Assembly (NCBI GenBank): GCA_937926195.1
Contig: CALEXZ010000059.1
Location: 1-16,877 of the forward strand
Source: an uncultured Actinomyces sp.
Lineage (GTDB): Bacteria; Actinomycetota; Actinomycetes; Actinomycetales; Actinomycetaceae
Length of the DNA stretch: 16,877 bases
Reading direction: 5' to 3'
Shown: one piece after another, positions 1 to 8,000 of the stretch
How the letters are laid out: every line of letters begins with the position of its first letter
Numbering within the stretch: the first letter of the stretch is position 1
Position numbers and translations under genes: made by a program
The notes under the pieces: model-generated
What the model saw: only the letters and a program-made list of their open reading frames with translations
Told to the model about the DNA's origin: nothing
Databases searched by the model: none

Positions 1-2216
1 CCATGCGCCTGCCGCTCATCGACGGCCACGGCAACTTCGGCTCCCTCGACGACGGCCCCGCCGCCCCCCGCTACACCGAGGCCCGCCTGGCCTCCCCTGC
101 GCTCGCGCTGACCGCGGACATCGACGAGGACACGGTCGACTTCTCCCCCAACTACGACTACACCCTCACCGAGCCCGAGGTCCTGCCCGCCGCCTTCCCG
201 AACCTGCTCGTCAACGGCGCCTCCGGCATCGCCGTCGGCATGGCGACGAACATGGCGCCGCACAACCTCGTGGAGGTCGTCGGCGCCGCCCGCCACCTGC
301 TGGAGCACCCGCAGGCCAGCCTGGAGGACCTCATGGCCTTCGTGCCCGGGCCGGACCTGCCCGCCGGAGGCATGATCGTGGGCCTGGACGGCATCCGCGA
401 GGCCTACCGCACCGGGCGCGGCAAGTTCCTCACCCGCGCCACCGCCCGCATCGAGAACATCACGCCGCGCAAGAAGGGCATCGTCGTCACCGAGCTGCCC
501 TACCTCGTCGGCCCGGAGAAGGTCATCGCGCGCATCAAGGAGACGGTGGCCTCCAAGAAGCTCCAAGGCATCACGGACGTCGCAGACCTCACCGACCGCA
601 AGAACGGCACCCGCCTGGTCATCGGCGTCAAGAACGGCTACAACCCGGAGGCCGTGCTCGCCCAGCTCTACAAGCACACGCCCCTGGAGGACTCCTTCGG
701 CATCAACAACGTGTGCCTCGTCGACGGCCAGCCGCGCACCCTGGGCCTGCGCGAGCTGCTGGAGGTCTTCGTGCGCCACCGCCTCACGGTGGTCGAGCGG
801 CGCACCCGCTTCCGTCTGGCCCGGCGGCGCGAGCGCCAGCACCTGGTCGAGGGCCTGCTCATCGCCATCCTCGACATCGACGAGGTCATCCAGGTGGTGC
901 GCTCCAGCGAGGACGCCGCGACCGCCCGCACCCGCCTCATGCAGGTCTTCGACCTGTCCGAGGCGCAGGCCTCCTACATCCTCGAGCTGCAGCTGCGGCG
1001 CCTGACGAAGTTCTCGGTCATCGAGCTGGAGAAGGAGCGTGACGCCCTCGCCCAGGAGATCGCCGAGCTGGAGGCGATCCTGGCCGACGACGCCCTGCTG
1101 CGCGGCGTCGTCTCACGCGAGCTGGCGCTGGTCGCCGAGGAGCACGGCACGCCACGTCGCACCGTGCTGCTTGAGGCCGCGGGCTCGGGCGCCGGCGCCC
1201 TCACCGGAGGCAACGGCGCGCCCGGCGGGGCGGGCGCGGGAGCCTCGAACGCCATGACCCAGGCCATCGCCGCCAGCGCCATGGTCGGCGCCGGCGACGT
1301 GCCGCTCACCGTCCCGGACGACCCCTGCCGGGTACTGCTGTCCGCCACGGGCCTGGTGGCCCGGGTCAGCGGCTCCGAGCCGGTCTCCCGCACGGGTGCC
1401 CGCCAGCGTCACGACGCCCTGACGAGCCAGGTGGCAACCACCGCCCGCAGCCGGGTCGGGGCGGTGACCGACACCGGCCGCCTCGTGCTCATGGACGTGC
1501 TCGCCACCCCCGAGGTACCGCGCCTGGAGGGCGCCCCCTCCGTGGCCGGGGGCCAGCCCGCCCCCCTGCTCGTGGACCTCGAGCCCGGGGAGCGGGTCGT
1601 GGGGCTCGTGCCCGTGGGCTCGTCCACGCCCATCGTCCTCGCCACGGCCCAGGGCGTCGTCAAGCGCGTCAAGCCGGGTGACGAGCCCGCCCGCGGGGAC
1701 TCGTGGGAGGTCATCTCCCTGGCCGACGGCGACCGGGTCGTCCTGGCCGCCACCGCCGCCGACTCCGACGTCCTCGTCCTCGTCGCCTCCGACGCCCAGC
1801 TGCTGCGCTTCGACGCCGCCAAGGTGCGCCCCCAGGGGCGCGCCGCCGGCGGGATGGCGGGCATCAGCCTGCGCGAGGGGGCGACGGTCCTGTCCGGTGC
1901 CGCGGTGCCCGGCGACCTGCTCGCCGAGGCCGTCGTCGTCACCATCGCCGACGGCGAGGGCGCACTGCCGGGCATGGCCTCGGGCTCGGTCAAGGTCACG
2001 CCCCTGGACCGCTACCCGGCCAAGGGCCGCGCCACCGGCGGGGTGCGCGCCCAGCGCTTCCTGCGCGGAGAGGACCGGCTCGTACTCGCCTGGGTGGGTG
2101 TGGGTCCCGCCCGGGCGGTGGGCTCGGGCGGCCAGGAGGTGGCGCTGCCCGACGTCGACGAGCGCCGCGACGCCTCCGGCACCCCCCTGCCCGCGCCGGT
2201 CGTCGGCATCGGCTGA
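1..2216 (+). CDS. parC: DNA topoisomerase IV subunit A (ParC/GyrA family), 5' truncated by window edge
   Basis: This is the A subunit of a type IIA topoisomerase, which cleaves and religates DNA, pairs with the ParE encoded at 5090-7318 and decatenates or relaxes chromosomes. The visible frame begins inside the breakage-reunion domain (LPLIDGHGNFGSLDDG at its start). The catalytic tyrosine is in AAPRYTEARL, Tyr24 counted from the first Met. The tower and coiled-coil region with LRRLTKFSVIELEKER follows at about 330-345. A Gly/Ala-rich linker at about 395-425 leads into a beta-pinwheel C-terminal domain with repeated strands such as GRATGGVRAQRFLRG near 675. The Met at position 3 is not the true start: the quinolone-resistance region and winged-helix part that precede this motif in the family (roughly 100 codons) lie off the window. 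I call it ParC rather than GyrA because it pairs with a ParE-like partner and shows no canonical GyrA-box; the A-subunit paralogues are otherwise very similar. Confidence 0.9.
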   Translation, partial: MRLPLIDGHGNFGSLDDGPAAPRYTEARLASPALALTADIDEDTVDFSPNYDYTLTEPEVLPAAFPNLLVNGASGIAVGMATNMAPHNLVEVVGAARHLLEHPQASLEDLMAFVPGPDLPAGGMIVGLDGIREAYRTGRGKFLTRATARIENITPRKKGIVVTELPYLVGPEKVIARIKETVASKKLQGITDVADLTDRKNGTRLVIGVKNGYNPEAVLAQLYKHTPLEDSFGINNVCLVDGQPRTLGLRELLEVFVRHRLTVVERRTRFRLARRRERQHLVEGLLIAILDIDEVIQVVRSSEDAATARTRLMQVFDLSEAQASYILELQLRRLTKFSVIELEKERDALAQEIAELEAILADDALLRGVVSRELALVAEEHGTPRRTVLLEAAGSGAGALTGGNGAPGGAGAGASNAMTQAIAASAMVGAGDVPLTVPDDPCRVLLSATGLVARVSGSEPVSRTGARQRHDALTSQVATTARSRVGAVTDTGRLVLMDVLATPEVPRLEGAPSVAGGQPAPLLVDLEPGERVVGLVPVGSSTPIVLATAQGVVKRVKPGDEPARGDSWEVISLADGDRVVLAATAADSDVLVLVASDAQLLRFDAAKVRPQGRAAGGMAGISLREGATVLSGAAVPGDLLAEAVVVTIADGEGALPGMASGSVKVTPLDRYPAKGRATGGVRAQRFLRGEDRLVLAWVGVGPARAVGSGGQEVALPDVDERRDASGTPLPAPVVGIG

Positions 2217-2243
2217 AGCCACCCACCCCCGGCCTGCTTCCGC

Positions 2244-2278
2244 CTGCCTGCGCCCGCCCCGGCGGTGGGCGTAGGCGG
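2244..2278 (+). terminator. GC-rich stem-loop after parC
   Basis: GCCTGCGCCC (2246-2255) pairs with GGGCGTAGGC (2267-2276) over ten pairs with one G-T wobble. Two more pairs can form outside, and the loop is 11 bases. It starts about 28 bases after the parC stop. No T-run follows, which is usual for actinobacterial terminators but leaves the call uncertain. Confidence 0.4.
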
Positions 2279-2312
2279 CGAGAAGAAGCCCCGCGGGCAC
2301 AACGGATGAGCC

Positions 2313-2324
2313 TAAAGTGGCCCA
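2313..2324 (+). promoter_or_regulatory. Likely leaderless promoter (-10 box) of the amidohydrolase
   Basis: TAAAGT at 2313-2318 fits the actinobacterial -10 pattern TANNNT and lies five bases before an ATG at 2324, the spacing expected when transcription starts on the start codon itself. There is no Shine-Dalgarno sequence before this ATG. No convincing -35 box is visible. This site decides the start choice for the downstream gene. Confidence 0.5.
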
Positions 2325-3967
2325 TGGCCGATGAACCCTCCGCAGACCTGCTCCTCAAGGACGTCCGCATCGTCCCCTTCCGGACCCGCACCGAGCTGGG
2401 TGCGCTGCGCCGTCGTGGATCTCAGCCAGGTGGCCTGGCCGCCCCGCCACCGCCGTGCGAGCCCGTTGACGTGCGCGTGGCGCAGGGCCGGGTCATCGAG
2501 GTAGGGCCGGGGCTGAGCACTGCCGGGGAAAAGGTCCTTGAGGCCGACGGCGCCTTCCTCGTCCCCGGACTGTGGGACGCCCACGCCCACCTGGACATGG
2601 AGGCGGCGCGCTCGGCGCGCATCAACACGCTCGCCACCCGCAGCGCCGAGGAGGCTCTGGCGCTGGTGGCCCAGGCGCTGCGGGACGTGCCCTCCGGCTC
2701 GCGGCCAGCCACGATCCAGGGCTTCGGGCACCGCCTGTCCAACTGGCCGCGGGTCCCCACCGTCACCGAGCTCGACGCCGTCACCGGGGAGGTTCCCACG
2801 CTGCTCATCTCCGGGGACGTGCACTCCGGGTGGCTGAACTCGGCGGCGCTGCGGGTCTTCGGCCTGCCGGAGGCCAGCGCCCAGGACCCGGGGGCGCCGC
2901 TGAAGGAGGACCCGTGGTTCGCCCTGCTGGACCGCCTCGACGAGGTTCCCGGCACACGCGAGCTGCGCGAGTCCGGCTACCAGCAGGTCCTGACCGACAT
3001 GCTGGCCCGGGGCCTGACCGGCGTCGTCGACATGAGCTGGTCGGAGGACCCCGACGACTGGCCCAGGCGCCTGGAGGCCATGGCGGCCCAGGGCGTTCGT
3101 CCTCAGGTGCTGCCCCGTATCCGGGTGGGGGTCTACCGCGACAAGCTGGAGCGCTGGATCGCCACGGGGCTGCGCACCGGTGTCGCGCTGGCCGGCTCAC
3201 CGCTCCTTCCCGACGGCTCCCCGGTGCTCGTCCAGGGGCCGCTCAAGGTCATCGCCGACGGCTCGATGGGCTCCGCCAGCGCCCACATGTGCGAGCCCTA
3301 CCCCGCTGCGCTGGGTGTGGAGCACACCCACGGCGTGGCCAACATCGACCGGGCCGAGCTCACCGACCTCATGACCCGCGCCTGCCGGCAGGGCTACGAG
3401 ATGGCCATCCACGCCATCGGGGACGCGGCCGTCAACGACGTCGCCGCCGCCTTCGCACGCTCAGGCGCCACCGGACGCCTGGAGCACGCCCAGCTGCTGC
3501 CGGCCGACGCCCTCGACGAGCCCGACGGGGCGCTCAGGCGCCTCGTCGGCTGCGACGTCGAGCTCTCGGTCCAGCCAGCCCACCTCATCGACGACTGGGC
3601 GGCCGTGAGCCGTGTGTGGCCGGGGCTGGAGGGGCGCACCTACGCCTTCGCAGACATGGTGGCGGCCGGGGCGCTGCTCCAGCTGGGGTCGGATGCGCCG
3701 GTGGCGCCCTTGGACCCGTGGCTGGCCATGTCGGCGGCCGTGGGTCGCCGCACGCCGGACGGCTCGGTGTGGTCGCCCGAGCAGCGGCTGACGGCCGAGG
3801 AGGCCCTGGCGGCCAGCGTCAACGGGGCCGGCCCGGTCGCGGTGGGATCTCCGGGTGACCTCGTGCTCCTGGAGCAGGACCCCCTGCGCCTGGGGGCCGA
3901 GGAGCTGGCCCGGGTGCGCCCCGTGGCCACCGTCGTGGCCGGGGCCGTGGCCCACCCGCGCGCGTGA
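2324..3967 (+). CDS. Amidohydrolase family 3 protein (YtcJ-like metal-dependent hydrolase)
   Basis: This is a predicted cytosolic zinc hydrolase of the amidohydrolase superfamily, 547 aa, which is normal for the YtcJ group. It shows the N-terminal metal site DAHAHLD (His87 and His89), GPLKVIADGSMGSA (Lys308, the position of the usual metal-bridging lysine), AIHAIGDAAVND (His363), RLEHAQLL, and GSDAPVAPLDP with Asp457 as the catalytic acid. An N-terminal beta-sandwich segment (about 1-80) contains LLKDVRI and the C-terminal end completes it (PGDLVLLEQDPL). The substrate cannot be told; relatives act on N-acylated or cyclic amides. I chose ATG 2324 because a TANNNT box lies five bases upstream and nothing resembles a ribosome-binding site. 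An in-frame ATG at 2306 would add six residues. It is read from its own promoter behind parC and converges on the acetyltransferase gene. Confidence 0.88.
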   Translation: MADEPSADLLLKDVRIVPFRTRTELGALRRRGSQPGGLAAPPPPCEPVDVRVAQGRVIEVGPGLSTAGEKVLEADGAFLVPGLWDAHAHLDMEAARSARINTLATRSAEEALALVAQALRDVPSGSRPATIQGFGHRLSNWPRVPTVTELDAVTGEVPTLLISGDVHSGWLNSAALRVFGLPEASAQDPGAPLKEDPWFALLDRLDEVPGTRELRESGYQQVLTDMLARGLTGVVDMSWSEDPDDWPRRLEAMAAQGVRPQVLPRIRVGVYRDKLERWIATGLRTGVALAGSPLLPDGSPVLVQGPLKVIADGSMGSASAHMCEPYPAALGVEHTHGVANIDRAELTDLMTRACRQGYEMAIHAIGDAAVNDVAAAFARSGATGRLEHAQLLPADALDEPDGALRRLVGCDVELSVQPAHLIDDWAAVSRVWPGLEGRTYAFADMVAAGALLQLGSDAPVAPLDPWLAMSAAVGRRTPDGSVWSPEQRLTAEEALAASVNGAGPVAVGSPGDLVLLEQDPLRLGAEELARVRPVATVVAGAVAHPRA

Positions 3968-3970
3968 GGC

Positions 3971-4007
3971 GCCCGGACGGCCGGGGCCCGGCGGTCCCCG
4001 GTCCGGC
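3971..4007. terminator. Bidirectional stem-loop between convergent genes
   Basis: The 40-base gap between two convergent stop codons is almost entirely self-complementary. GCCCGGAC (3971-3978) pairs with GTCCGGC (4001-4007) with one bulge, or alternatively GGCCGGGG (3979-3986) pairs with CCCCGGTC (3996-4003) around a nine-base loop. Such a position suits a terminator for both directions. There is no T-run on either side. Confidence 0.5.
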
Positions 4008-5057
4008 TCAGACGTCGAGGGAGTAGAGGACCGAGCCGCGGGTCGGGCTGTAGCCGAGGTCGCGGTAGAGGTCGACGGCACCCGCCGGGTTGTCCGAGTC
4101 GACACCCGTCGCGGCGAACTGCATGCCGTCGCGCGCGTAGGCGCTCATCGCCGACGTCAGCAGCGCCTCGGCAACCCGCCGCCCCCGGTACTCCGAGAGC
4201 ACCCCGATCATGTCGGTGTAGCCCTCACGCCAGCCCAGGGCCTCCCAGTCCTGCTCGTAGCGCCCCGAGCGCAGGTAGCCGGCCACCCGGGCGCGGTCAC
4301 CCGAGCGGTCCACCGCCACAAAGCTCCAGGTGGGCGCGAAGTACGCACGTCTGGCAGCCCAGTCCTCCGCGCTCATCGGGCTCTGGCCACCGCCCTCGGC
4401 AACGGCCTCGTTGTGGGCCCTCCGGGCGGCGTCGTCGAGCTCATCGCTCCACGGCTCGACGGTGAGGAACCGGTCAAGGTCGATGAAGGGCAACGGAAGG
4501 CTCAGGTCACGACGCAGCTCGCGGTACCAGCGCCGCGGCTCGAAGCCGAGCTCGGCCAGGTGCTCCATCATCCTCTCGTCGCCCTCGAGGACGGTCGTCA
4601 CCACGTGCGCCGGCACCGATCCCCTGTGGGAGCGCGCAGCGGCGCGCTCGACACCGATGAGGTGGCGGGCGCGCTCGGTCTGCCAGTGCAGCAGCGCCCC
4701 GCCGATGCCCAGGCGGCGCCAGCCGGGGTCGACAGTGCCGATGGTCGAGACGTAGATCTCCGCCGCGGGCCTCAGGCGCACAAGACCGAAGGCCCGCATG
4801 ACGCCGTCGGCGTCACGCCCGGCCACCCCCGAGTAGGTGGGGTCGATGAAGTACTCGGCCGTCTCCTGCGCGGTCGTGCGGTAGGGCGGGTCGTCGACCT
4901 CCTCGACCCGGTGCAGCAGCTCGGCCAGCTCCCGGTTGTCGGCGGGCCCCAGCGGCAGCCACGTGAGGGAGGACGGCAGGGCGGAGCGCGGCCCGGGACG
5001 CATCATGCTCCACAGCCCGTTCGCCCCGGCGTGACGGTTCGGTCCGTAGACGGCCAC
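4008..5057 (-). CDS. Tandem GNAT-fold N-acetyltransferase
   Basis: This 349-aa protein has two GNAT halves. The N-terminal half carries the acetyl-CoA loop RRLGIGGALL (about 114-123) after a typical beta4 strand (EIYVSTIGTVDP). The C-terminal half carries RGRRVAEALL (291-300) followed by GVDSDNPAGAVDLYRDLGY, a standard motif-B end. Both halves keep an acetyl-CoA-type loop, the C-terminal one being less canonical. Tandem GNATs include mycothiol synthase MshD and antibiotic-modifying enzymes, but nothing here fixes the substrate. The start is GTG at 5057: AGGAGGA lies at 5061-5067, only about four bases away, a strong but short-spaced ribosome-binding site. The later MetMet at residues 18-19 is the alternative. 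The gene follows parE by 32 bases in the same direction and is probably cotranscribed with it. Confidence 0.82.
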   Translation of the reverse strand: MAVYGPNRHAGANGLWSMMRPGPRSALPSSLTWLPLGPADNRELAELLHRVEEVDDPPYRTTAQETAEYFIDPTYSGVAGRDADGVMRAFGLVRLRPAAEIYVSTIGTVDPGWRRLGIGGALLHWQTERARHLIGVERAAARSHRGSVPAHVVTTVLEGDERMMEHLAELGFEPRRWYRELRRDLSLPLPFIDLDRFLTVEPWSDELDDAARRAHNEAVAEGGGQSPMSAEDWAARRAYFAPTWSFVAVDRSGDRARVAGYLRSGRYEQDWEALGWREGYTDMIGVLSEYRGRRVAEALLTSAMSAYARDGMQFAATGVDSDNPAGAVDLYRDLGYSPTRGSVLYSLDV

Positions 5058-5089
5058 TGGTCCTCCTGTCTGTGTCGGTGCGTCGGCGC

Positions 5090-7318
5090 TCAGGCGTCGA
5101 TGCGCTCGCGGTCGATGTCGCGGGCACCCTCGATGATGAAGTCGCGCCGCGGCTCCACGCTCTGGCCCATGAGGAGCTCGAAGACGCTCTCCGCGGCGAG
5201 CAGCTCCGCCTCGTCACCCAGGGTGATACGACGCAGCGTACGGTGCTCGGGCTCCATCGTCGTCTCCGCCAGCTGGTGGGCGTCCATCTCACCCAGGCCC
5301 TTGTAGCGCTGAGGCTCCTTGAAGGAACGGCCCTGCTTCTCCAGCCGACGCAGGGTGCGCACGAGCTCGTCGTCGGAGTAGGTGTAGATGATCTCCTTCT
5401 TACGGCGCCCCTGCGCCGAGACCTCCACCCGGTGCAGGGGCGGGACGGCCGCGTAGACCCGGCCGGCCTCGATCATGGGACGCATGTAGCGGAAGAAGAG
5501 CGTGAGCAGCAGGGTGCGGATGTGGGCGCCGTCGACGTCGGCGTCGGTCATGAGGATGACCTTGCCGTAGCGGGCCGCGTCCAGGTCGAAGGTGCGCCCG
5601 GAGCCCGCACCCACCACCTGAATGATGGCCGAGCACTCGGCGTTGCGCAGCATGTCCGCCTGGGATGCCTTCTGGACGTTGAGGATCTTGCCGCGGATGG
5701 GCAGCAGCGCCTGGAACTCGGAGTTGCGGGCGTTCTTGGCGGTGCCCAGCGCGGAGTCGCCCTCGACGATGAACAGCTCGGAGCTGGCGACGTCGTCGCT
5801 GCGGCAGTCGGCGAGCTTGGCAGGCAGGGTGGAGGTCTCCAGGGCCGTCTTGCGGCGCGTGAGCTCCTTGTGCATGCGGGCGCTCACACGCGCGCGCATC
5901 TCCCCCACGATCTTCTCCTGCAAGGCCCGGGACTGGGCCTTGAGGTCGCGCTTGGAGGAGGTGAGCAGGGCACTGAGCTCGCTCTCGACGACCTTCGCGA
6001 CGATCTGACGCACGGGGGCGGTGCCGAGCACCTCCTTCGTCTGCCCCTCGAACTGGGGCTCGGGCACGCGCACCGTCACCACGGCCGTCAGCCCGGCGAG
6101 GATGTCGTCCTTCTCGATGCGCGCGTCACGGGCCGTGACCTTGAGGGCGCGGGCGTTGGTGTCGATCTGCTTGCGCAGGACCTTGGTGACGGCCTGCTCG
6201 AAGCCCGTCAGGTGGGTGCCGCCCATGGGGGTAGCGATGATGTTGACGAAGGAGCGCTCCAGGGTGTCGTAGCCGATGCCCCAGCGCAGGGCGACGTCGA
6301 CCTGGCAGCGACGCTCGACCTCGACGGGCCGCAGGTGGCCTGAGCGCTTGTCGAGCTGCTGAACGGTCTCGGTGTAGGTGCCCTCACCGGTGAGGTGGAA
6401 GGTGTCGGTCACCGAGGCGTCGGTGGCGAGGAAGTCGACGAAGTCGCGGGTGCCGCCCTCGGCCAGGAAAGTCTCGACGCCCTCCTCCCCGCTGGTGTCG
6501 AGGAGGTCACCCGCCTCCTCCGTGGCGTTCGTGGCGCTGGCGCGCTGGGCCATCTCGTCGGCCTCGGGCCCCGACGACGGGGTGCGCTCGGCGCGGGCGG
6601 CCTCCTCGGCGGGGCGCTCGTCCGCCAGGGTCAGGGCCAGACCGGGCACGAGGAAGCTGGTCTGGCGCAGGCGGGCGCGCAGGGCGGAGGTGTCGTACTC
6701 GGTGGGCTTGGGGAAGATCTGGGGGTCGGCCCAGTAGCGCACCCGGGTGCCGGTGACGCCGCGGCGGACCTTGCCCACGACGCGCAGGCCGGTGGCCTCG
6801 GTGAACTCGCTGAAGGGGGCGTCGGGGGTGGGGGCGCCGTCGCCGTCGTCGAAGACACCGGGCACGCCCCGGTGGAAGCTCATGGCGTAGGTCTTGCCAC
6901 CGCGGTCCACCTCGACGTCCATGCGCACGCTCAGGGCGTTGACGACGCTGGCGCCCACGCCGTGCAGACCTCCGGCGGCCCCGTAGGAGCCCCCACCGAA
7001 CTTCCCGCCCGCGTGGAGCTTGGTGTAGACGAGCTCGACGCCGGTCAGCCCGGAGGCGGGCTCGACGTCGACGGGCACGCCGCGGCCGGTGTCGCGCACC
7101 TCGACGGAGCCGTCGTCGTGGACGATGACGGCGATGGAGCTGCCGTGCCCTTCCAGGGCCTCGTCGACGGCGTTGTCCACGATCTCCCACACGCAGTGCA
7201 TGAGACCGCGCTGGTCGGTTGAGCCGATGTACATGCCGGGCCGCTTGCGCACGGCCTCAAGCCCCTCGAGGACCGAGAGGTGACGGGCGGAGTACGAGGA
7301 CTGGGAGGCGTCTGGCAC
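5090..7318 (-). CDS. parE: DNA topoisomerase IV subunit B (ParE/GyrB family)
   Basis: This is the ATPase subunit of the type IIA topoisomerase that partners ParC, 742 aa. The GHKL ATPase domain has EIVDNAVDEAL (45-55, catalytic Glu45), DTGRG (76-80) and GGLHGVGASVVNALS (116-130). The transducer domain has the QTK-loop lysine in QTKEVLGT (Lys428). The TOPRIM domain has IVEGDSALGTAKNARN (Glu519) and the metal-binding MTDADVDG (Asp592, Asp594, Asp596). The C-terminal part has YKGLGEMDAHQL and ends as expected. EGDSALGTAK rather than EGDSAGGSAK points to the ParE branch of the family. A variable acidic insert occupies about 233-285 at the ATPase-transducer border. The start is GTG at 7318, six bases after a TANNNT box with no ribosome-binding site, suggesting a leaderless message. 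The tandem-GNAT gene lies 32 bases downstream. Confidence 0.95.
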   Translation of the reverse strand: MPDASQSSYSARHLSVLEGLEAVRKRPGMYIGSTDQRGLMHCVWEIVDNAVDEALEGHGSSIAVIVHDDGSVEVRDTGRGVPVDVEPASGLTGVELVYTKLHAGGKFGGGSYGAAGGLHGVGASVVNALSVRMDVEVDRGGKTYAMSFHRGVPGVFDDGDGAPTPDAPFSEFTEATGLRVVGKVRRGVTGTRVRYWADPQIFPKPTEYDTSALRARLRQTSFLVPGLALTLADERPAEEAARAERTPSSGPEADEMAQRASATNATEEAGDLLDTSGEEGVETFLAEGGTRDFVDFLATDASVTDTFHLTGEGTYTETVQQLDKRSGHLRPVEVERRCQVDVALRWGIGYDTLERSFVNIIATPMGGTHLTGFEQAVTKVLRKQIDTNARALKVTARDARIEKDDILAGLTAVVTVRVPEPQFEGQTKEVLGTAPVRQIVAKVVESELSALLTSSKRDLKAQSRALQEKIVGEMRARVSARMHKELTRRKTALETSTLPAKLADCRSDDVASSELFIVEGDSALGTAKNARNSEFQALLPIRGKILNVQKASQADMLRNAECSAIIQVVGAGSGRTFDLDAARYGKVILMTDADVDGAHIRTLLLTLFFRYMRPMIEAGRVYAAVPPLHRVEVSAQGRRKKEIIYTYSDDELVRTLRRLEKQGRSFKEPQRYKGLGEMDAHQLAETTMEPEHRTLRRITLGDEAELLAAESVFELLMGQSVEPRRDFIIEGARDIDRERIDA

Positions 7319-7330
7319 GGTCGAAATCTA
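7319..7330 (-). promoter_or_regulatory. Likely leaderless promoter (-10 box) of parE
   Basis: On the minus strand TAGATT (7330-7325) fits TANNNT and is followed by six bases and then the GTG start of parE at 7318. No Shine-Dalgarno sequence fits in this space. A clear -35 box is not seen. This mirrors the arrangement before the amidohydrolase. Confidence 0.5.
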
Positions 7331-7375
7331 GCCGATGGCGGGCCGGGGGCGACGAACCGCGGGAACGTGTGGTGC

Positions 7376-7400
7376 CGCCGGTGGTGAGGAGGGGCCGGCG
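7376..7400 (-). terminator. Weak stem-loop between the MauE-like gene and parE
   Basis: CGCCGG (7376-7381) and CCGGCG (7395-7400) form a perfect six-pair stem with a 13-base loop immediately after the MauE-like stop codon. It is short and has no T-run, so it may be incidental in DNA this rich in G and C. Confidence 0.25.
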
Positions 7401-7401
7401 C

Positions 7402-7986
7402 TCAGACCGGGTGCTGGCTGCTCATCTCCGCGGACACGCCCGGGTCGCCCGCATCCACGGACCGGCACCATTGACGACGGCGGAACCAGCGTTCCACCAG
7501 GAGCATCGCCACGACGATCCCCGTTCCCGCATAAGCCGGCGAGTGCGGCGAGTTGACCAGGACCAGTCGCTGTTGATCGACAAGGAGCACCTCAGCCACG
7601 AGGACGAGTACAGCAGCCAGGGTGCCGACCACGGCAACCGGACCGATCCTCCGACGAGAGAGCGAGCCCCAGCATCTGCAGTCCGTCACGAGTCCTCGCG
7701 CCGTGGCGCTCAGCGCAACCCCTGCGAGGACGACGAGGAGCACGGCCGCCATGAGGTTCGACGCGGGCGCGACGAGTCCGAGCACCAGGGACGCGCTCAG
7801 CGTCATCTCCAGCACTGGCAGCAGGAAGGCAACCATGTCCGAGCCGCGCCGACCGACCAACCGGTAGCCGAGGACGTCTCTCACGCCCTGTTCGTAGTCC
7901 TGGTGGAGCCTCGCGTAGGCGCTCACCGCCAGCGAGAGCCCGATGAGGATCCTCGCGACTGCCAGGACGTAGGCGAAGGCGACCAT
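7402..7986 (-). CDS. MauE/DoxX-like redox-associated membrane protein
   Basis: This is a 194-aa integral membrane protein with about five hydrophobic segments (roughly 5-25, 52-72, 75-96, 114-136 and 152-166). A CRCWG motif at 103-107, in the loop before the fourth segment, matches the paired-cysteine position (CxCxG) of MauE-type proteins, which pass electrons to periplasmic thiol-disulfide partners. No thioredoxin-like or methylamine dehydrogenase gene is adjacent, so the partner is unknown. The start is ATG 7986 because AAGGAG (8000-7995) lies eight bases upstream; the in-frame GTG at 7995 would overlap that site. The gene and its upstream region are poorer in G and C (about 60% and 53% in hand-counted 60-base lines, against about 78% in a line of the ligase gene), which suggests recent acquisition. 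The family call is from topology and the Cys pair, so it is moderate. Confidence 0.68.
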   Translation of the reverse strand: MVAFAYVLAVARILIGLSLAVSAYARLHQDYEQGVRDVLGYRLVGRRGSDMVAFLLPVLEMTLSASLVLGLVAPASNLMAAVLLVVLAGVALSATARGLVTDCRCWGSLSRRRIGPVAVVGTLAAVLVLVAEVLLVDQQRLVLVNSPHSPAYAGTGIVVAMLLVERWFRRRQWCRSVDAGDPGVSAEMSSQHPV

Positions 7987-7994
7987 CCGGACCA

Positions 7995-8000
7995 CTCCTT
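7995..8000 (-). promoter_or_regulatory. Ribosome-binding site of the MauE-like gene
   Basis: AAGGAG on the minus strand, eight bases before ATG 7986, is a near-perfect Shine-Dalgarno sequence. It overlaps the alternative GTG start at 7995 and thereby rules that start out. Confidence 0.75.

Noticed and set aside
1113..2300. 395-codon open frame on the minus strand
   Set aside because: It is antisense to parC, rich in Gly, Ala, His and Arg, with no family resemblance.
1703..2323. Extension of the amidohydrolase frame back into parC
   Set aside because: The extra part is Arg/Gly-rich shadow of parC; the conserved domain starts only after 2324.
5072..6343. 423-codon open frame on the plus strand
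   Set aside because: It is antisense to parE and composed of repetitive Gly/Leu/Val/Asp; typical of a shadow frame.
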